From the NCBI GenBank assembly GCA_029379225.1, contig JAQYWR010000013.1, positions 62,001-126,000 of the forward strand: a DNA stretch of 64,000 nt, written 5' to 3'. The notes beneath the pieces were generated by a model. The model saw only the letters and a program-made list of their open reading frames with translations, was not told where the DNA came from and made no database searches. Origin of the DNA: Nostoc sp. S4. Lineage in GTDB: Bacteria; Cyanobacteriota; Cyanobacteriia; Cyanobacteriales; Nostocaceae. Both the position numbers and the translations under genes were made by a program. Positions 48,220 through 57,584 of the stretch are shown here, in pieces; position 1 is the stretch's first letter, and the number at the start of each line of letters is the position of its first letter.

Positions 48220-49449
48220 ATGAAACCATTGGTTGCAGACAAAACTTCAATTCCAGCCAAAGTCCGGAGGCGACACACCGACCCACCAGGTTTGTGGATT
48301 TCTGTAGTTATCGGTTCAGTCTCTATTCACTTGCTAGTGTTCTGGCTGATGCGCTCATCAAATACGTTTAGTCTATGGTTTCCTCAAGAAACTCAATCGG
48401 CTGTACCCATTGAATTGATAGACATTTCTCCCAAAACAAAATCAACAGCTAACACAGTTTCGCCAAAACGATTATCCTCAACTCAAAAGTCTGTACCAGC
48501 ACGAATTACCCCAAAAAATCAAGATTCTTCTGCTATAAATTCTACTGATAATCTCCAAGCCAAGAGTAAAACTGACGCTTCTCAAACTAATAGTCAACGC
48601 TTTCGCCAACGAACAGTTTCCAAACCGATACCTAAACCTACACCTACAGCGATACCTAAAATTCCAACTGACGCTTCTCAAACTAATAGTCAACGCTCTC
48701 GCCAACAAACAGTTCCCAAGTCGATAGCTACACCTATACCTAAAGCGACACCTACAATTCCAGTCGCTAATCTTCCTTGGAACCACCGTCAAAAACTCAA
48801 ATTTGGAAAGGGAACACCACTACCAGCAGGTATTCCATCAAATCTACCAGTCAAGGAAACTTCACCAACTCCTACAGGACAAACTCCACCAACTCCCACA
48901 GGACAAACTCCATTAACTCCCACACAACAAACTCCGCTAACTTCTACAGGACAAACTTCACCAACTCCAGCTAGGGAAACTCCATCAATTCCCACAGGAC
49001 AAACCCCGCCAACCCCGAATAGAGAAACTTTGCCAACTTCGACTCAAGGAGCATCAGTGGCGATAGTAGCTCCTCTACTTAAAAATGAAGTTAGTAGCTT
49101 GATAAAAGCAGGAAGATTGCGACAAGATGGTTTACCAGATGCGATCGCTGTATATAAAGGTAGTGGCACAAAACAATTCGACTCCAGTTTTCTCCTCCAA
49201 AATTATGAACTTAACCCAGCATCACTCTTGGCTAGCTTAGTAATCGATCGCAATGGCAACTTTCAACAGGCTGTAGTTTTAGAAATACAACCAGCAACAT
49301 TACAAAGTCAAAAAAGCACATATCAGCAAGTCCTAAACGAAATTTTCAAAACAGAAAACTTTGTTGCTGCCCAGAATAACGATGGTACAAAACCAGATTT
49401 AAGCAATCTGTATGTCATAATCAAAATTCAATCTACCAATTCCAACTAA
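48220..49449 (+). CDS. TonB-like single-span membrane protein with Pro/Thr-rich linker
   Basis: A 409-residue protein with the plan of TonB-type energy transducers. A short basic N-terminus, one TM helix (about 27-46, LWISVVIGSVSIHLLVFWLM) and VPIELIDISP are followed by a long Pro/Thr/Gln-rich periplasmic stretch, then a folded C-terminal domain (about 290-405) with LASLVIDRNGNFQQAVVLEI. The linker has a 32-residue duplication beginning TDASQTNSQR and a run of TPTGQTPP-like units. I see no clear TonB box-binding signature, so TonB function is inferred. It lies 99 bp after cyaC and could be co-transcribed with it. Confidence 0.65.
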   Translation: MKPLVADKTSIPAKVRRRHTDPPGLWISVVIGSVSIHLLVFWLMRSSNTFSLWFPQETQSAVPIELIDISPKTKSTANTVSPKRLSSTQKSVPARITPKNQDSSAINSTDNLQAKSKTDASQTNSQRFRQRTVSKPIPKPTPTAIPKIPTDASQTNSQRSRQQTVPKSIATPIPKATPTIPVANLPWNHRQKLKFGKGTPLPAGIPSNLPVKETSPTPTGQTPPTPTGQTPLTPTQQTPLTSTGQTSPTPARETPSIPTGQTPPTPNRETLPTSTQGASVAIVAPLLKNEVSSLIKAGRLRQDGLPDAIAVYKGSGTKQFDSSFLLQNYELNPASLLASLVIDRNGNFQQAVVLEIQPATLQSQKSTYQQVLNEIFKTENFVAAQNNDGTKPDLSNLYVIIKIQSTNSN

Positions 49450-49503
49450 CGAAATGCTTGATTTTTAGCCAGAGGTGTGTTAAACTTCATAAGTTGGAAA
49501 ATT

Positions 49504-49574
49504 GCGGGCGTAGTTTAGTGGTAAAACTATAGCCTTCCAAGCTATTAATGCGGGTTCGATTCCCGCCGCCCGCT
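49504..49574 (+). tRNA. tRNA-Gly (anticodon UCC)
   Basis: The acceptor stem pairs gcgggcg (49504-49510) with cgcccgc (49567-49573), with T as discriminator. The anticodon arm atagc-cttccaa-gctat places TCC at the anticodon. The T arm gcggg-ttcgatt-cccgc is perfect. 71 nt without an encoded CCA, typical for tRNA-Gly. Confidence 0.97.
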
Positions 49575-49857
49575 TATTGCTGTTGTTTAGAACTATTATT
49601 TGTCACTGTTAAGAAATTGATATGACCTTTTGTAGAAAACACTTTACATATAAGACTCGTGTTTTATTTTTGAAAAAAATTTAGTCTACCTTAATCTTTT
49701 ATTATCCCTTTGCCCGTTGCCTGCCTAAGCAAGTAATTTCTCCAAGTCAAACCAAATTCCTATAGGTTTTATGTTGTTGTGAACGCCTGAGGAAAGATTA
49801 TTTAAGGGGGAAAAAATACCTACGCTTTCTCTTGTAGCGTATGACCGAAAACAGGCG

Positions 49858-49971
49858 ATGTCTAAGGACAAGCAGCTTTGCGTCTGTGCATCTCAAGAAC
49901 AAGATCAGCCTGTGATTCCTGTGTGGTTAGATATCATTTATCAACAATTAGCCGAGAAACTAGGAAAATAA
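49858..49971 (+). CDS. Possible 37-aa small protein or gene remnant
   Basis: The open frame begins MSKDKQLCVC and ends WLDIIYQQLAEKLGK. The composition looks protein-like (an amphipathic C-terminal helix, Cys-x-Cys) rather than translated repeat, but no ribosome binding site is obvious. The frame stays open upstream without a start, so it may be the 3' end of a decayed gene. I do not recognise it. Confidence 0.25.
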   Translation: MSKDKQLCVCASQEQDQPVIPVWLDIIYQQLAEKLGK

Positions 49972-50079
49972 GAATTCTCTTTCATAAGATAAAAGCATTG
50001 CAGTAGTTAACTACAGTGCCACGTGGAACAAGGAAAAACAGCAAAAAGCCAGTAGAGAAAGACAATTCTGGAGATTTAC

Positions 50080-50124
50080 CACACTGGGATCGGCTGCCAA
50101 AAATAGAATTTTAACCTTATGCAT
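50080..50124 (-). pseudogene. N-terminal remnant resembling an effector-associated-domain gene
   Basis: From the ATG at 50124 the minus strand reads MHKVKILFLAADPS, the characteristic opening strand of cyanobacterial proteins with effector-associated or NTPase modules (KILFLAADP, usually followed by RLRLDEE). Immediately after, the similarity stops and the frame becomes low-quality. It appears to be a relic only. Confidence 0.35.
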
Positions 50125-50282
50125 AGAATCAAAGTAAGAATCAATTACCTTATAAGCTCGACTAGTTAAAGCACATTTGTATTGATTATCCCGACTGCGA
50201 TCGCATCGTGATAAGGCAGTACAGTATAACAAGCTCAATGTCCACTGAAGTGCGACAAATGAAGCGATTGGCTTTCTCTTAC

Positions 50283-50299
50283 GAGACGCTACGCGAACG
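50283..50299. repeat. Dispersed repeat gagacgctacgcgaacg, copy 2
   Basis: A 17-bp near match to the copy at 42679-42695 (one base different). Confidence 0.7.
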
Positions 50300-50522
50300 C
50301 TACACTGTGTTCCGTTTGCAATGACCAATCATCGCTGTGTAAATCCTGATGAGATCAAACCCTGCCATTAGAACCAAGACTTATTAACGCCTTTAACTTT
50401 TGAGTATAAGTATTGCGATCGCTATTTTCTAAAAGATTTTAAATCACCTCTATTCAGCATAGAAGTCAAAAGTTAAAAAATAAATTTGTCATGATGGGAC
50501 AAGTTAGTAATCTCATTGACCA

Positions 50523-52328
50523 TTGACTATTAACTCAGCACACAACATGACCAAAGCAACTGCATCCCGTCCCAACACCTACGTCCAGGAAACTGCACCA
50601 ACGATTCATTACTCGGTGGCAATGCCGCAACCAGAAAACCATCTGTTTGAAGTCACTTTACAGCTTGTGAATTACCCCTGGCCAATTCTCGATTTAAAAC
50701 TGCCAGTATGGACACCAGGCTCCTACTTAGTTCGAGAATATGCTAAGAACTTACAGGATTTCGCGGCTTTTGTAGAGGATAAGCCTTTACCTTGGCGCAA
50801 AATTAGTAAAAATCATTGGCAAATAGATAAAATAGATGTTTCAGAATTAACTATACGTTACCGTATTTTTGCCAATGAGCTATCGGTGCGAACAAATCAC
50901 TTGGATGCTAGCCACGGTTATTTTAACGGTGCGGCAATATTTTTTAGAATAGCTGGTTGGGAGAAGCAACCGATTCGTGTCACCATCGTGCCACCACGCC
51001 CGGAATGGCAGGTAACTACTGCTTTACCTGCCGTTGGCGAGCAAACGAATACTTTCTTGGCTAGCGATTTTGATACTCTTGTTGATAGTCCATTTGAGAT
51101 TGGTTACCACCAATTGTATAAATTTGAGGTTTTGGGAAAACCCCATGAATTGGCAGTTTGGGGACAAGGTAATTATCAAGCCCAACAGATGATTGCTGAT
51201 ATCAAAAAAATTATTCGGGTAGAAGCGCAGATGTTCGGCGGTTTGCCCTATGAAAGATATGTATTTTTGTTACATTTGTTTAGTCAAGCTTTTGGCGGTT
51301 TAGAGCATAAAAACTGTTGCTCGTTAATTTACCAGCGTTTTGGGTTTCGCGTTCCAGAAAAGTACCATCGCTTTATACAATTAGTCGCACACGAGTTCTT
51401 TCACTTGTGGAACGTCAAGCGAATTCGCCCAAAAGCACTAGAGGTTTTTGATTATGACCAGGAAAATTACACCCCATGCTTGTGGTTTTGTGAAGGGACT
51501 ACCAGTTACTACGATTTGTTAATTCCATTGCGGGCGGAAATTTATGATGCTAAATCCTATTTAAATAATTTGGGTAAGGAAATTACCAGATATCAAACCA
51601 CGCGGGGGCGCAAAGTACAACCGCTGTCCGAGTCGAGTTTTGATGCTTGGATTAAACTCTATCGTCCAGATCCCAATAGCGGCAATTCCCAAATTTCCTA
51701 TTATTTAAAGGGAGAAATGGTCTCGTTATTGCTGGATTTACTAATTCGCTCTACTCACGACAATCAGCGTTCCCTCGATGACGTAATGCTGAAAATGTGG
51801 CAGCAATTTGGACAAGCTGAAATTGGCTATACTTCACAACAGTTGCACGAAGTTATAGAATCTGTCGCCGGAATCGACTTGACTGATTTCTTTGAGCGAT
51901 ACATTCATACCACTGAAGATTTGCCATTTAATCAGTATTTAGAACCCTTTGGCTTGCAGTTAGTAGCTGAGCAGCAGGAAGAACCTCATCTCGGTGTAAG
52001 AATAAATACTGAGAATGGACGGGAGATAATTAAGTTTGTTGAGGCGGATTCACCCGCACAAGCAGGGGGAATTGATGCAGGTGATGAGTTACTGGCAATT
52101 GATGGGATTAAGGTAACGGCAGGTGGCTTAAGCGATCGCCTCAAAGATTACCAACCAAGCGATAAAATTAAAGTCACAGTTTTCCACCAAGACGAACTAC
52201 GTACTTATTCCATTATCCTAGCATCACCAAATCCCACTCGGTATCAAGTACAGCCGATTGATTCTCCTGACTCTACACAGGAGCGAAACTTTTCTGGCTG
52301 GCTTGGGGTAGCGCTGACAACTGTTTAG
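50523..52328 (+). CDS. M61-family metallopeptidase with PDZ domain
   Basis: A 601-residue zinc aminopeptidase of the M61 (glycyl aminopeptidase) family. An N-terminal beta domain (about 25-200) is followed by the catalytic domain with HEFFH (290-294) and the third ligand Glu324 in CEGTTSYY. WNVKRIRPKALEVFDY after HEFFHL is diagnostic of the family. A PDZ domain (about 470-575, GVRINTENGRE through GDELLAIDGIKV) sits at the C-terminus. No signal peptide is seen, so it is probably cytoplasmic. It converges with pyk across a strong hairpin. Confidence 0.93.
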   Translation: MTINSAHNMTKATASRPNTYVQETAPTIHYSVAMPQPENHLFEVTLQLVNYPWPILDLKLPVWTPGSYLVREYAKNLQDFAAFVEDKPLPWRKISKNHWQIDKIDVSELTIRYRIFANELSVRTNHLDASHGYFNGAAIFFRIAGWEKQPIRVTIVPPRPEWQVTTALPAVGEQTNTFLASDFDTLVDSPFEIGYHQLYKFEVLGKPHELAVWGQGNYQAQQMIADIKKIIRVEAQMFGGLPYERYVFLLHLFSQAFGGLEHKNCCSLIYQRFGFRVPEKYHRFIQLVAHEFFHLWNVKRIRPKALEVFDYDQENYTPCLWFCEGTTSYYDLLIPLRAEIYDAKSYLNNLGKEITRYQTTRGRKVQPLSESSFDAWIKLYRPDPNSGNSQISYYLKGEMVSLLLDLLIRSTHDNQRSLDDVMLKMWQQFGQAEIGYTSQQLHEVIESVAGIDLTDFFERYIHTTEDLPFNQYLEPFGLQLVAEQQEEPHLGVRINTENGREIIKFVEADSPAQAGGIDAGDELLAIDGIKVTAGGLSDRLKDYQPSDKIKVTVFHQDELRTYSIILASPNPTRYQVQPIDSPDSTQERNFSGWLGVALTTV

Positions 52329-52354
52329 GGTATTGAGCATGTGGGGTATCGGCA

Positions 52355-52405
52355 GGGTGGGGAGATGGGGTGAAATTCTCTCCCCACCTCCTCATCTCCC
52401 CACCC
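52355..52405. terminator. Bidirectional hairpin between M61 peptidase and pyk
   Basis: Perfect 13-bp arms gggtggggagatg (52355-52367) and catctccccaccc (52393-52405). It sits in the 99-bp gap between convergent genes and uses 'ggggagatgggg' repeat material. There is no T-run on either side, but the stem is strong and suitably placed to end both transcripts. Confidence 0.6.
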
Positions 52406-52427
52406 GTCGACTCCCCAGCCCTCAATG

Positions 52428-54194
52428 CTAAGATGTTTTCACCGCCCCAGAGTAAATTAAACCTCGCTGTAAATCCAGCGTTAGAATAGCTCCATCCCGA
52501 ATTACCTGTGTTGCCTGCTTCACACCGACAATCACTGGTACACCGAGACGCAACCCAATTACTGCTGCGTGACTTGTAAGACTTTCATCTTCCGTAATAA
52601 TCCCGGCTGCTTTGCGAATTGCCTCCACAAAATGAGCATTTGTGCGAGAAGCAACCAAAATATCTCCAGGATTAAAGTTACTTACATCCATACCAGTATT
52701 AGCAACCCGGGCGCGACCGCTGACTGAACCTTGTCCCAGTCCAATTCCATGACCTAATATCGCTGTCACCACCTCAACTTTAATTAAATCTGTGGAGCCA
52801 GAAATTCCCTGGAGTGTGCCAGCAGTCATCACTACTAAATCTCCCTCAGATAGTAATTTTAGTTCCTGAGCTACATTGATTGCAGCTTGGAATGTTTGAC
52901 CTGTAGAAGGTAATCCTAGCACTAGCAGTGGTTTTACTCCCCATACCATCTGTAGTTGTCGCGCCACGTTTACATGGGGTGTCACTGCCAAAACCGGTGT
53001 ATGAGGACGAAATTTTGAGACATTACGAGCTGTTGCTCCGGTTTGGGTTAGAGTCATAATTGCTGCTGCTCCGAGTTGCTCTGCAATTTGACTCACACCT
53101 TGACTAATCGCATTCGGAATAGAACGCCTGGTATCTCTTAAATGACGTACTGTTGATTGTGCCTCCTCTTGCTCGATACGCTCAGCAATACGTGCCATCG
53201 TCGCCACTGCTTCTACTGGGTAGTTTCCTACAGCAGTTTCATTGGATAGCATTACCGCATCTGTGCCATCTAAAATCGCGTTTGCCACATCTGACACTTC
53301 AGCACGAGTGGGACGGGGATTGCTCACCATACTGTCTAACATCTGAGTGGCGGTGATAATGGGAATCCCTAAGCGGTTTGCTGTGGCAATCAGCCGCTTT
53401 TGCAGCACGGGGACATCTTCCGCTGGCAGTTCTACGCCTAAATCGCCTCTAGCAACCATCACGCCATCACATAAAGCCAGAACTGCTTCCATTTGTTCAA
53501 TAGCTTCGTGCTTTTCAATTTTGGCGATTACTGGTACTTGCTTACCTGTACTAGAAATTAGCTCTTTAATTTCAATTAAATCCTGAGGATTGCGGACAAA
53601 AGAAAGTGCTACCCAATCAACGCCCTGATCTAGACCAAACATTAGATCCTCTCGGTCTTTGTCGGTCATTGCTTTAATTGATAAGTAAACCCCCGGAAAG
53701 TTTACACCTTTATTGTTAGAAAGTTTACCGGCTACAGTTACGCGACAATGCAAATCACCTTTGTCACGGTTAATTTCCTCCACGACCATTTCTACTCGTC
53801 CATCATCAAGGAGGATTTTTGCACCGACTGGGACTTCTTCTGCTAAATAGTCGTAGGTAACACAACTTATTTCCTGGGTACCGATAACCGGACGATTTGT
53901 CAAGGTGAAGCGATCGCCTTTTGCCACAACTATAGATCCATTGTCAAATTTCCCCAAGCGAATTTTTGGTCCCTGCAAGTCTTGGAGAATACCCACTGGT
54001 TGATTTAGTTCAAAAGCGGTTTGTCGAATTAAGCGAATATTACGCTGATGGTCTGCATGAGTCCCGTGGGAGAAGTTTAGCCGCAGTGTCGTTGCTCCCG
54101 CTTCAATAATCGCCTTGAGCATTTCAGGACTGCTTGTGGCGGGACCAATAGTAGCAACAATTTTTGTCCGGCGTAGAGAATCTCTTAATTGCAT
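52428..54194 (-). CDS. pyk: Pyruvate kinase with C-terminal PEP-utiliser-like domain
   Basis: The last glycolytic enzyme, converting PEP and ADP to pyruvate and ATP. The TIM barrel begins LRRTKIVATIGPATSSPEML; RLNFSHG carries the substrate Arg and Ser, IAKIEKHEAIEQM is the active-site lysine signature, and GVMVARGDLGVELPAE follows. The allosteric C domain (about 355-475) is followed by an extra domain of about 110 residues with ESLTSHAAVIGLRLGVPVIVG, the swivelling phosphohistidine-type domain also seen in Bacillus and other cyanobacterial enzymes. 588 residues fits this long form. The upstream region is 386 bp to crtR on the other strand. Confidence 0.97.
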   Translation of the reverse strand: MQLRDSLRRTKIVATIGPATSSPEMLKAIIEAGATTLRLNFSHGTHADHQRNIRLIRQTAFELNQPVGILQDLQGPKIRLGKFDNGSIVVAKGDRFTLTNRPVIGTQEISCVTYDYLAEEVPVGAKILLDDGRVEMVVEEINRDKGDLHCRVTVAGKLSNNKGVNFPGVYLSIKAMTDKDREDLMFGLDQGVDWVALSFVRNPQDLIEIKELISSTGKQVPVIAKIEKHEAIEQMEAVLALCDGVMVARGDLGVELPAEDVPVLQKRLIATANRLGIPIITATQMLDSMVSNPRPTRAEVSDVANAILDGTDAVMLSNETAVGNYPVEAVATMARIAERIEQEEAQSTVRHLRDTRRSIPNAISQGVSQIAEQLGAAAIMTLTQTGATARNVSKFRPHTPVLAVTPHVNVARQLQMVWGVKPLLVLGLPSTGQTFQAAINVAQELKLLSEGDLVVMTAGTLQGISGSTDLIKVEVVTAILGHGIGLGQGSVSGRARVANTGMDVSNFNPGDILVASRTNAHFVEAIRKAAGIITEDESLTSHAAVIGLRLGVPVIVGVKQATQVIRDGAILTLDLQRGLIYSGAVKTS

Positions 54195-54580
54195 AGGAGC
54201 TGAATTTAGGAAGCTATCTGGGAAGTCATCGTAACTTTAAATGGCATCTCCTTTTTGGTCACTGCTATCAGATTTAAGCAGTTAAAGTGGGATTATGAGA
54301 GACAAGGGAGATGGAGAGAATAGAAAAAGCTGGAGATACACGGTAAAAACTGCTTCCTCATCTTCCTCATCTTCTTCACGGCGCAGTTTATCCTATCAAC
54401 TTCTTGCCAATTCTCATACCCCACTTAATCAGTAAAGACTAAGCCTTGTCTGGAATCATAGCGTTATTCATCTGCCGATATGCTAGGCTACGGATAAATC
54501 TTGCTATACAAAACTTTATAAAACTTTACTATTTCCTAATTTTTATCGTATATTCGTAATGTTTGATAAAGAAGGAGTCG
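54195..54580. promoter_or_regulatory. Divergent promoter region of pyk and crtR
   Basis: 386 bp with some purine-rich repeat (gggagatggagagaatag) and its complement (cctcatcttcctcatctt) at 54307-54378. The last bases carry a clear ribosome binding site for crtR, gaaggag at 54571-54577, just before the ATG at 54581. Confidence 0.55.
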
Positions 54581-55480
54581 ATGTCAATAATGCTCGCGTC
54601 GGAGGCACAAAAGCGATTAACAATTCCTCCTAAGGAATTTTTAGCGCCTCCTGGTGATTTGAATCCAACACAACTGCTATTTTCGGTTGCTGTGGGAATC
54701 TTGGTATTATCTAACTTTGGTTACTGGCTCTGGCAATGGCCGCACTGGCTGTGTTTTGCTGTTAACACTATTGCTTTGCATTGTGCTGGGACGGTAATCC
54801 ATGATGCTTGTCACCAATCTGCCCATCGCAATCGGCTAATTAATGCAATGTTAGGGCATGGCAGTGCATTGATGCTGGCTTTTGCTTTTCCAGTGTTTAC
54901 ACGTGTACATTTGCAACATCATGCTCATGTCAACCATCCTAAAGACGATCCGGATCATTATGTCTCTACAGGTGGGCCTTTGTGGATGATTGCATTTCGG
55001 TTTTTGTACCATGAGGTATTTTTCTTTCAACGCCGATTGTGGCGTAAATATGAGCTACTAGAATGGTTGATTAGCCGTTTAATTGTCGGTTTAATTGTTT
55101 ATATTTCAGTTCAGTACGACTTTTTAGGTTATATTTTGAATTTTTGGTTTGTCCCTGCTTTTGTAGTAGGGATAACACTAGGATTATTTTTTGACTATTT
55201 GCCCCATCGTCCATTTGTAGAGCGCGATCGCTGGAAAAATGCCCGCGTCTATCCTAACCGAATTCTCAATATCCTAATATTAGGACAGAACTACCACTTA
55301 ATTCACCATTTATGGCCTTCTATTCCTTGGTATAATTATCAGCCTACTTATTACCTGATGAAGCCTCTGTTAGATGAAAAAGGCTGTTATCAAACTTCTG
55401 GTTTATTACAGAAAAAAGACTTTTTTGAGTTTGTTTATGATATTTTTTTAGGAATTAGATTTCATCATCAAAAAGAATAG
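54581..55480 (+). CDS. crtR: Beta-carotene hydroxylase, CrtR type
   Basis: A membrane di-iron hydroxylase of the fatty-acid-desaturase superfamily, which in cyanobacteria hydroxylates carotenoid rings to give zeaxanthin and related xanthophylls. The histidine boxes are HDACHQSAH (about 82-90), HLQHHAHVNH (about 113-122) and YHLIHHLWPSIPWYNYQP (about 243-260). At least three hydrophobic spans lie between them. About 299 residues is the family length. The frame is open to a TTG at 54563, but gaaggag sits 3-9 nt before the ATG at 54581, which is therefore the start. CrtR versus a related desaturase is the main alternative. Confidence 0.85.
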   Translation: MSIMLASEAQKRLTIPPKEFLAPPGDLNPTQLLFSVAVGILVLSNFGYWLWQWPHWLCFAVNTIALHCAGTVIHDACHQSAHRNRLINAMLGHGSALMLAFAFPVFTRVHLQHHAHVNHPKDDPDHYVSTGGPLWMIAFRFLYHEVFFFQRRLWRKYELLEWLISRLIVGLIVYISVQYDFLGYILNFWFVPAFVVGITLGLFFDYLPHRPFVERDRWKNARVYPNRILNILILGQNYHLIHHLWPSIPWYNYQPTYYLMKPLLDEKGCYQTSGLLQKKDFFEFVYDIFLGIRFHHQKE

Positions 55481-55793
55481 AATTGTTGCATATTTATAAA
55501 GCAAATCTTAAGTCAGGGAGCCAGATGTAGCTCAGAGCATCTTTGAAAAGTCAAAATAATACTCGAAACCTCTCTACTCTCTGATTAAAGATAGTGAAAA
55601 TAAATATTTTTGCGGTAACGCATCTAGTTAATAGTGCGTTACGCTACACTATAACGCACATAACAAAGTTAATATTTACATTTAGGGACTGGCAAATGAA
55701 AAATATCCTACTGCTTAGACTCAACAGTCAACTGTCAGCAACTTCAAGTGGTTATTCTTATTTCTTGGAGTTCCCTAATAAAAAGTTTATTAA
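55481..55793. other. 313-bp spacer between convergent crtR and a small gene
   Basis: AT-rich. gcgttacgctacactataacgc (55636-55657) has gcgtta/taacgc arms and could be a hairpin. An open frame here starting at 55594 is not supported. Confidence 0.45.
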
Positions 55794-56090
55794 TTAAACA
55801 CCTACTTCTGATAATAGAGCTTGCATAGCTTCCCAAGAAAGTTCTTGTTGAATGTAACGAGGGGCTTCAGGATTGTAAGGACTAGCTACTCGGTCGATAT
55901 TAAGAATAATTGCCTCATCTGGCAAAACAGGTACATCTGGATCGAATGCTGTTGGATGCATCAAAGAACTGGAAAAACCTTTGAAAACAGCAATTGAATC
56001 TTGCTCGCCAGCAATTTCTACTGTTACAAGTAAGACTTCTTGAGGGCGTTTAGCGGTATATTGTTCCAGTCGCTTGCCAATGGAATTCAT
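55794..56090 (-). CDS. Small conserved cyanobacterial-type protein
   Basis: About 98 residues beginning MNSIGKRLEQYT. It reads like a compact beta-rich protein: EVLLVTVEIAGEQDSIAVFKGFSS, an acidic DPDVPVLPDEAIILNIDR, and the terminal YIQQELSWEAMQALL. I believe homologues exist in cyanobacteria and chloroplasts, but I cannot name a function. The frame is open to 56129; the ATG at 56090 is chosen because the extra residues look like leader DNA. It lies 45 bp after the DUF3177-like gene on the same strand, so the two are probably co-transcribed. Confidence 0.75.
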   Translation of the reverse strand: MNSIGKRLEQYTAKRPQEVLLVTVEIAGEQDSIAVFKGFSSSLMHPTAFDPDVPVLPDEAIILNIDRVASPYNPEAPRYIQQELSWEAMQALLSEVGV

Positions 56091-56135
56091 TTTTGAAGGT
56101 GAAATTTTCAATCTTGAATTAAAGCACAAGGAGAA

Positions 56136-56732
56136 TTATTGAGGTGTAGCTGTGCGTCCCTGCTTGCCTAGCTTAATTAGAACAAAGTAGCTTAAGTAAA
56201 GTACATAAATTACTAAACCAATTATGCCAAGAAAACCTAAAAACTCGGCTTTACTATTAGCATGAAAATATTCTTTAAATAGTAATGGAACCTCGAACCA
56301 GACGCGACAATAGGGCGTCTTGAGCGCACTTCCAGAAAAAGCACAACCTAAAAAAAGCGCAGAGGCTACTGCGCCTAAAATACAATAAACAGTTGTAGCC
56401 CAGCGCCAAGAAGTAAAAACTAACTTTAAATATTTGGTCGTTTGATACTCAATTTCATCGTTGAGATCTACCCAAAACCATAATGAAATTGGAATCAAAA
56501 TCCGAGCCATAAATCCAGAAATAAAGCTAACTGGATACTGGGCAATCATCAGATAAACGGTGATTGCCAGCAGGCTTGATACTCGCCAGTATATGCCTAA
56601 TAAGCGTTGTATGCCTTCTGCTTTTTGCACAAATGCCCAAATTAGCAGAATTAATGGAATAATTACCATAAATAATACTGCTAGCCGATAATCAATCCAG
56701 ACAAAAGGGCGAAACCAAATATTATAATCCAT
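56136..56732 (-). CDS. DUF3177-like integral membrane protein
   Basis: A 198-residue multi-span membrane protein with about five hydrophobic helices: LAVLFMVIIPLILLIWAFV, VSSLLAITVYLMIAQYPVSF, ISGFMARILIPISLWFWVDL, an AVASALFLGCAF span, and GFLGIIGLVIYVLYLSYFVLI. The sequence, starting MDYNIWFRPFVWIDYRLAVL, matches my memory of the cyanobacterial DUF3177 family; the function is unknown. An upstream ATG (56744) would add MIKT. It precedes the small conserved gene on the same strand by 45 bp. Confidence 0.8.
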   Translation of the reverse strand: MDYNIWFRPFVWIDYRLAVLFMVIIPLILLIWAFVQKAEGIQRLLGIYWRVSSLLAITVYLMIAQYPVSFISGFMARILIPISLWFWVDLNDEIEYQTTKYLKLVFTSWRWATTVYCILGAVASALFLGCAFSGSALKTPYCRVWFEVPLLFKEYFHANSKAEFLGFLGIIGLVIYVLYLSYFVLIKLGKQGRTATPQ

Positions 56733-57584
56733 AGTTTTTATCAAGTGATAAATAAAACATTTTCAACCAAGAGCAAATATTTATAACTGAGACTAATCTA
56801 CTTTGGAAAGTGTAATTTTTAGTTTAAATGGATAAGAAGTAGAGATTTATAAATTACGCAAATGATATCCAAATTAGTATGAAAAGTTATTTTTTAGGTA
56901 AATCAACTCTGACATCCCTCTAAGCTATTAACTATAGCAATTCTATCCCAGTTGTGAAAATTACTTTTTTAACGTACCACAAGGACGCAAAGAATACGAA
57001 GATGTAGAAACAGAAAATTTGATTACCCAAGGATAATCGCAGATTGTTGCTATAACTTCGTTAACAACAACACAGTGGCTTGCCAACCTACGCAGCTAAA
57101 GGTTTTTGGGTCTAACACAAAACGGATTGTACTATAAAATACGTTTGTAGGGGCGTACAAATGTACGTCCCTACAGCCAGTAGATTTGTTACAAAAATTT
57201 TGCAACGCGTATTACACGGATACGTTACTCAATTGACTTTCGTGAATCTTTACTATTTGCCAAAATAACAAGCGACTCAAAGATTCTAAACTTTGATTTT
57301 GCACCTACCTAAATGTAATAGCCCTAGAGAGAGTTGGAAAACCTACTAGTGGCTATGCATTTAATAGTCTAGACAAAACTCCGAACTTTTTAGAGTGTAA
57401 AGGTTTACTTACAAAATCAAAATCCCTAAATCTAGACATTTCACCAAATCTCCATTAGTCGCAAAGATAGTGAAAAGGCCAGAGTGCGATTCTAGACAGA
57501 AGTGATGCTAAGGTGCAAGATATCAGTAAATAGATCCTGGTTGCCTGTTGACCAAACAAACAGAAAATTCATTTGCCTCAATTT
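56733..57584. other. 852-bp spacer between the DUF3177-like gene and cp12
   Basis: It contains the palindromic repeat at 57146-57175 and AT-rich DNA. Both flanking genes are on the minus strand, so the DUF3177-like gene promoter and the cp12 3' region are here. No gene recognised. Confidence 0.5.
57146..57175. repeat. 30-bp palindromic dispersed repeat
   Basis: Arms tgtaggggcgtaca and tgtacgtccctaca, nearly perfect. This 'gtaggggcgtacaaatgtac' type is a familiar dispersed palindrome in Nostocales genomes. Confidence 0.65.

Larger units (their letters stand above)
49575..50522. other. 948-bp spacer with gene fragments
   Basis: Between tRNA-Gly and the M61 peptidase. It holds a possible 37-codon open frame (49858-49971), a short remnant resembling the start of an effector-associated-domain protein (50080-50124, minus strand), and a dispersed repeat (50283-50299). 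Confidence 0.5.

Noticed and set aside
50011..50328. 105-codon minus-strand open frame
   Set aside because: Only the short MHKVKILFLAADPS piece looks protein-like; the rest is Ser/Arg/Cys-rich with no pattern, and it includes a dispersed repeat.
55594..55797. 67-codon plus-strand open frame after crtR
   Set aside because: AT-rich composition, no ribosome binding site, and it overlaps the end of a better-supported convergent gene.
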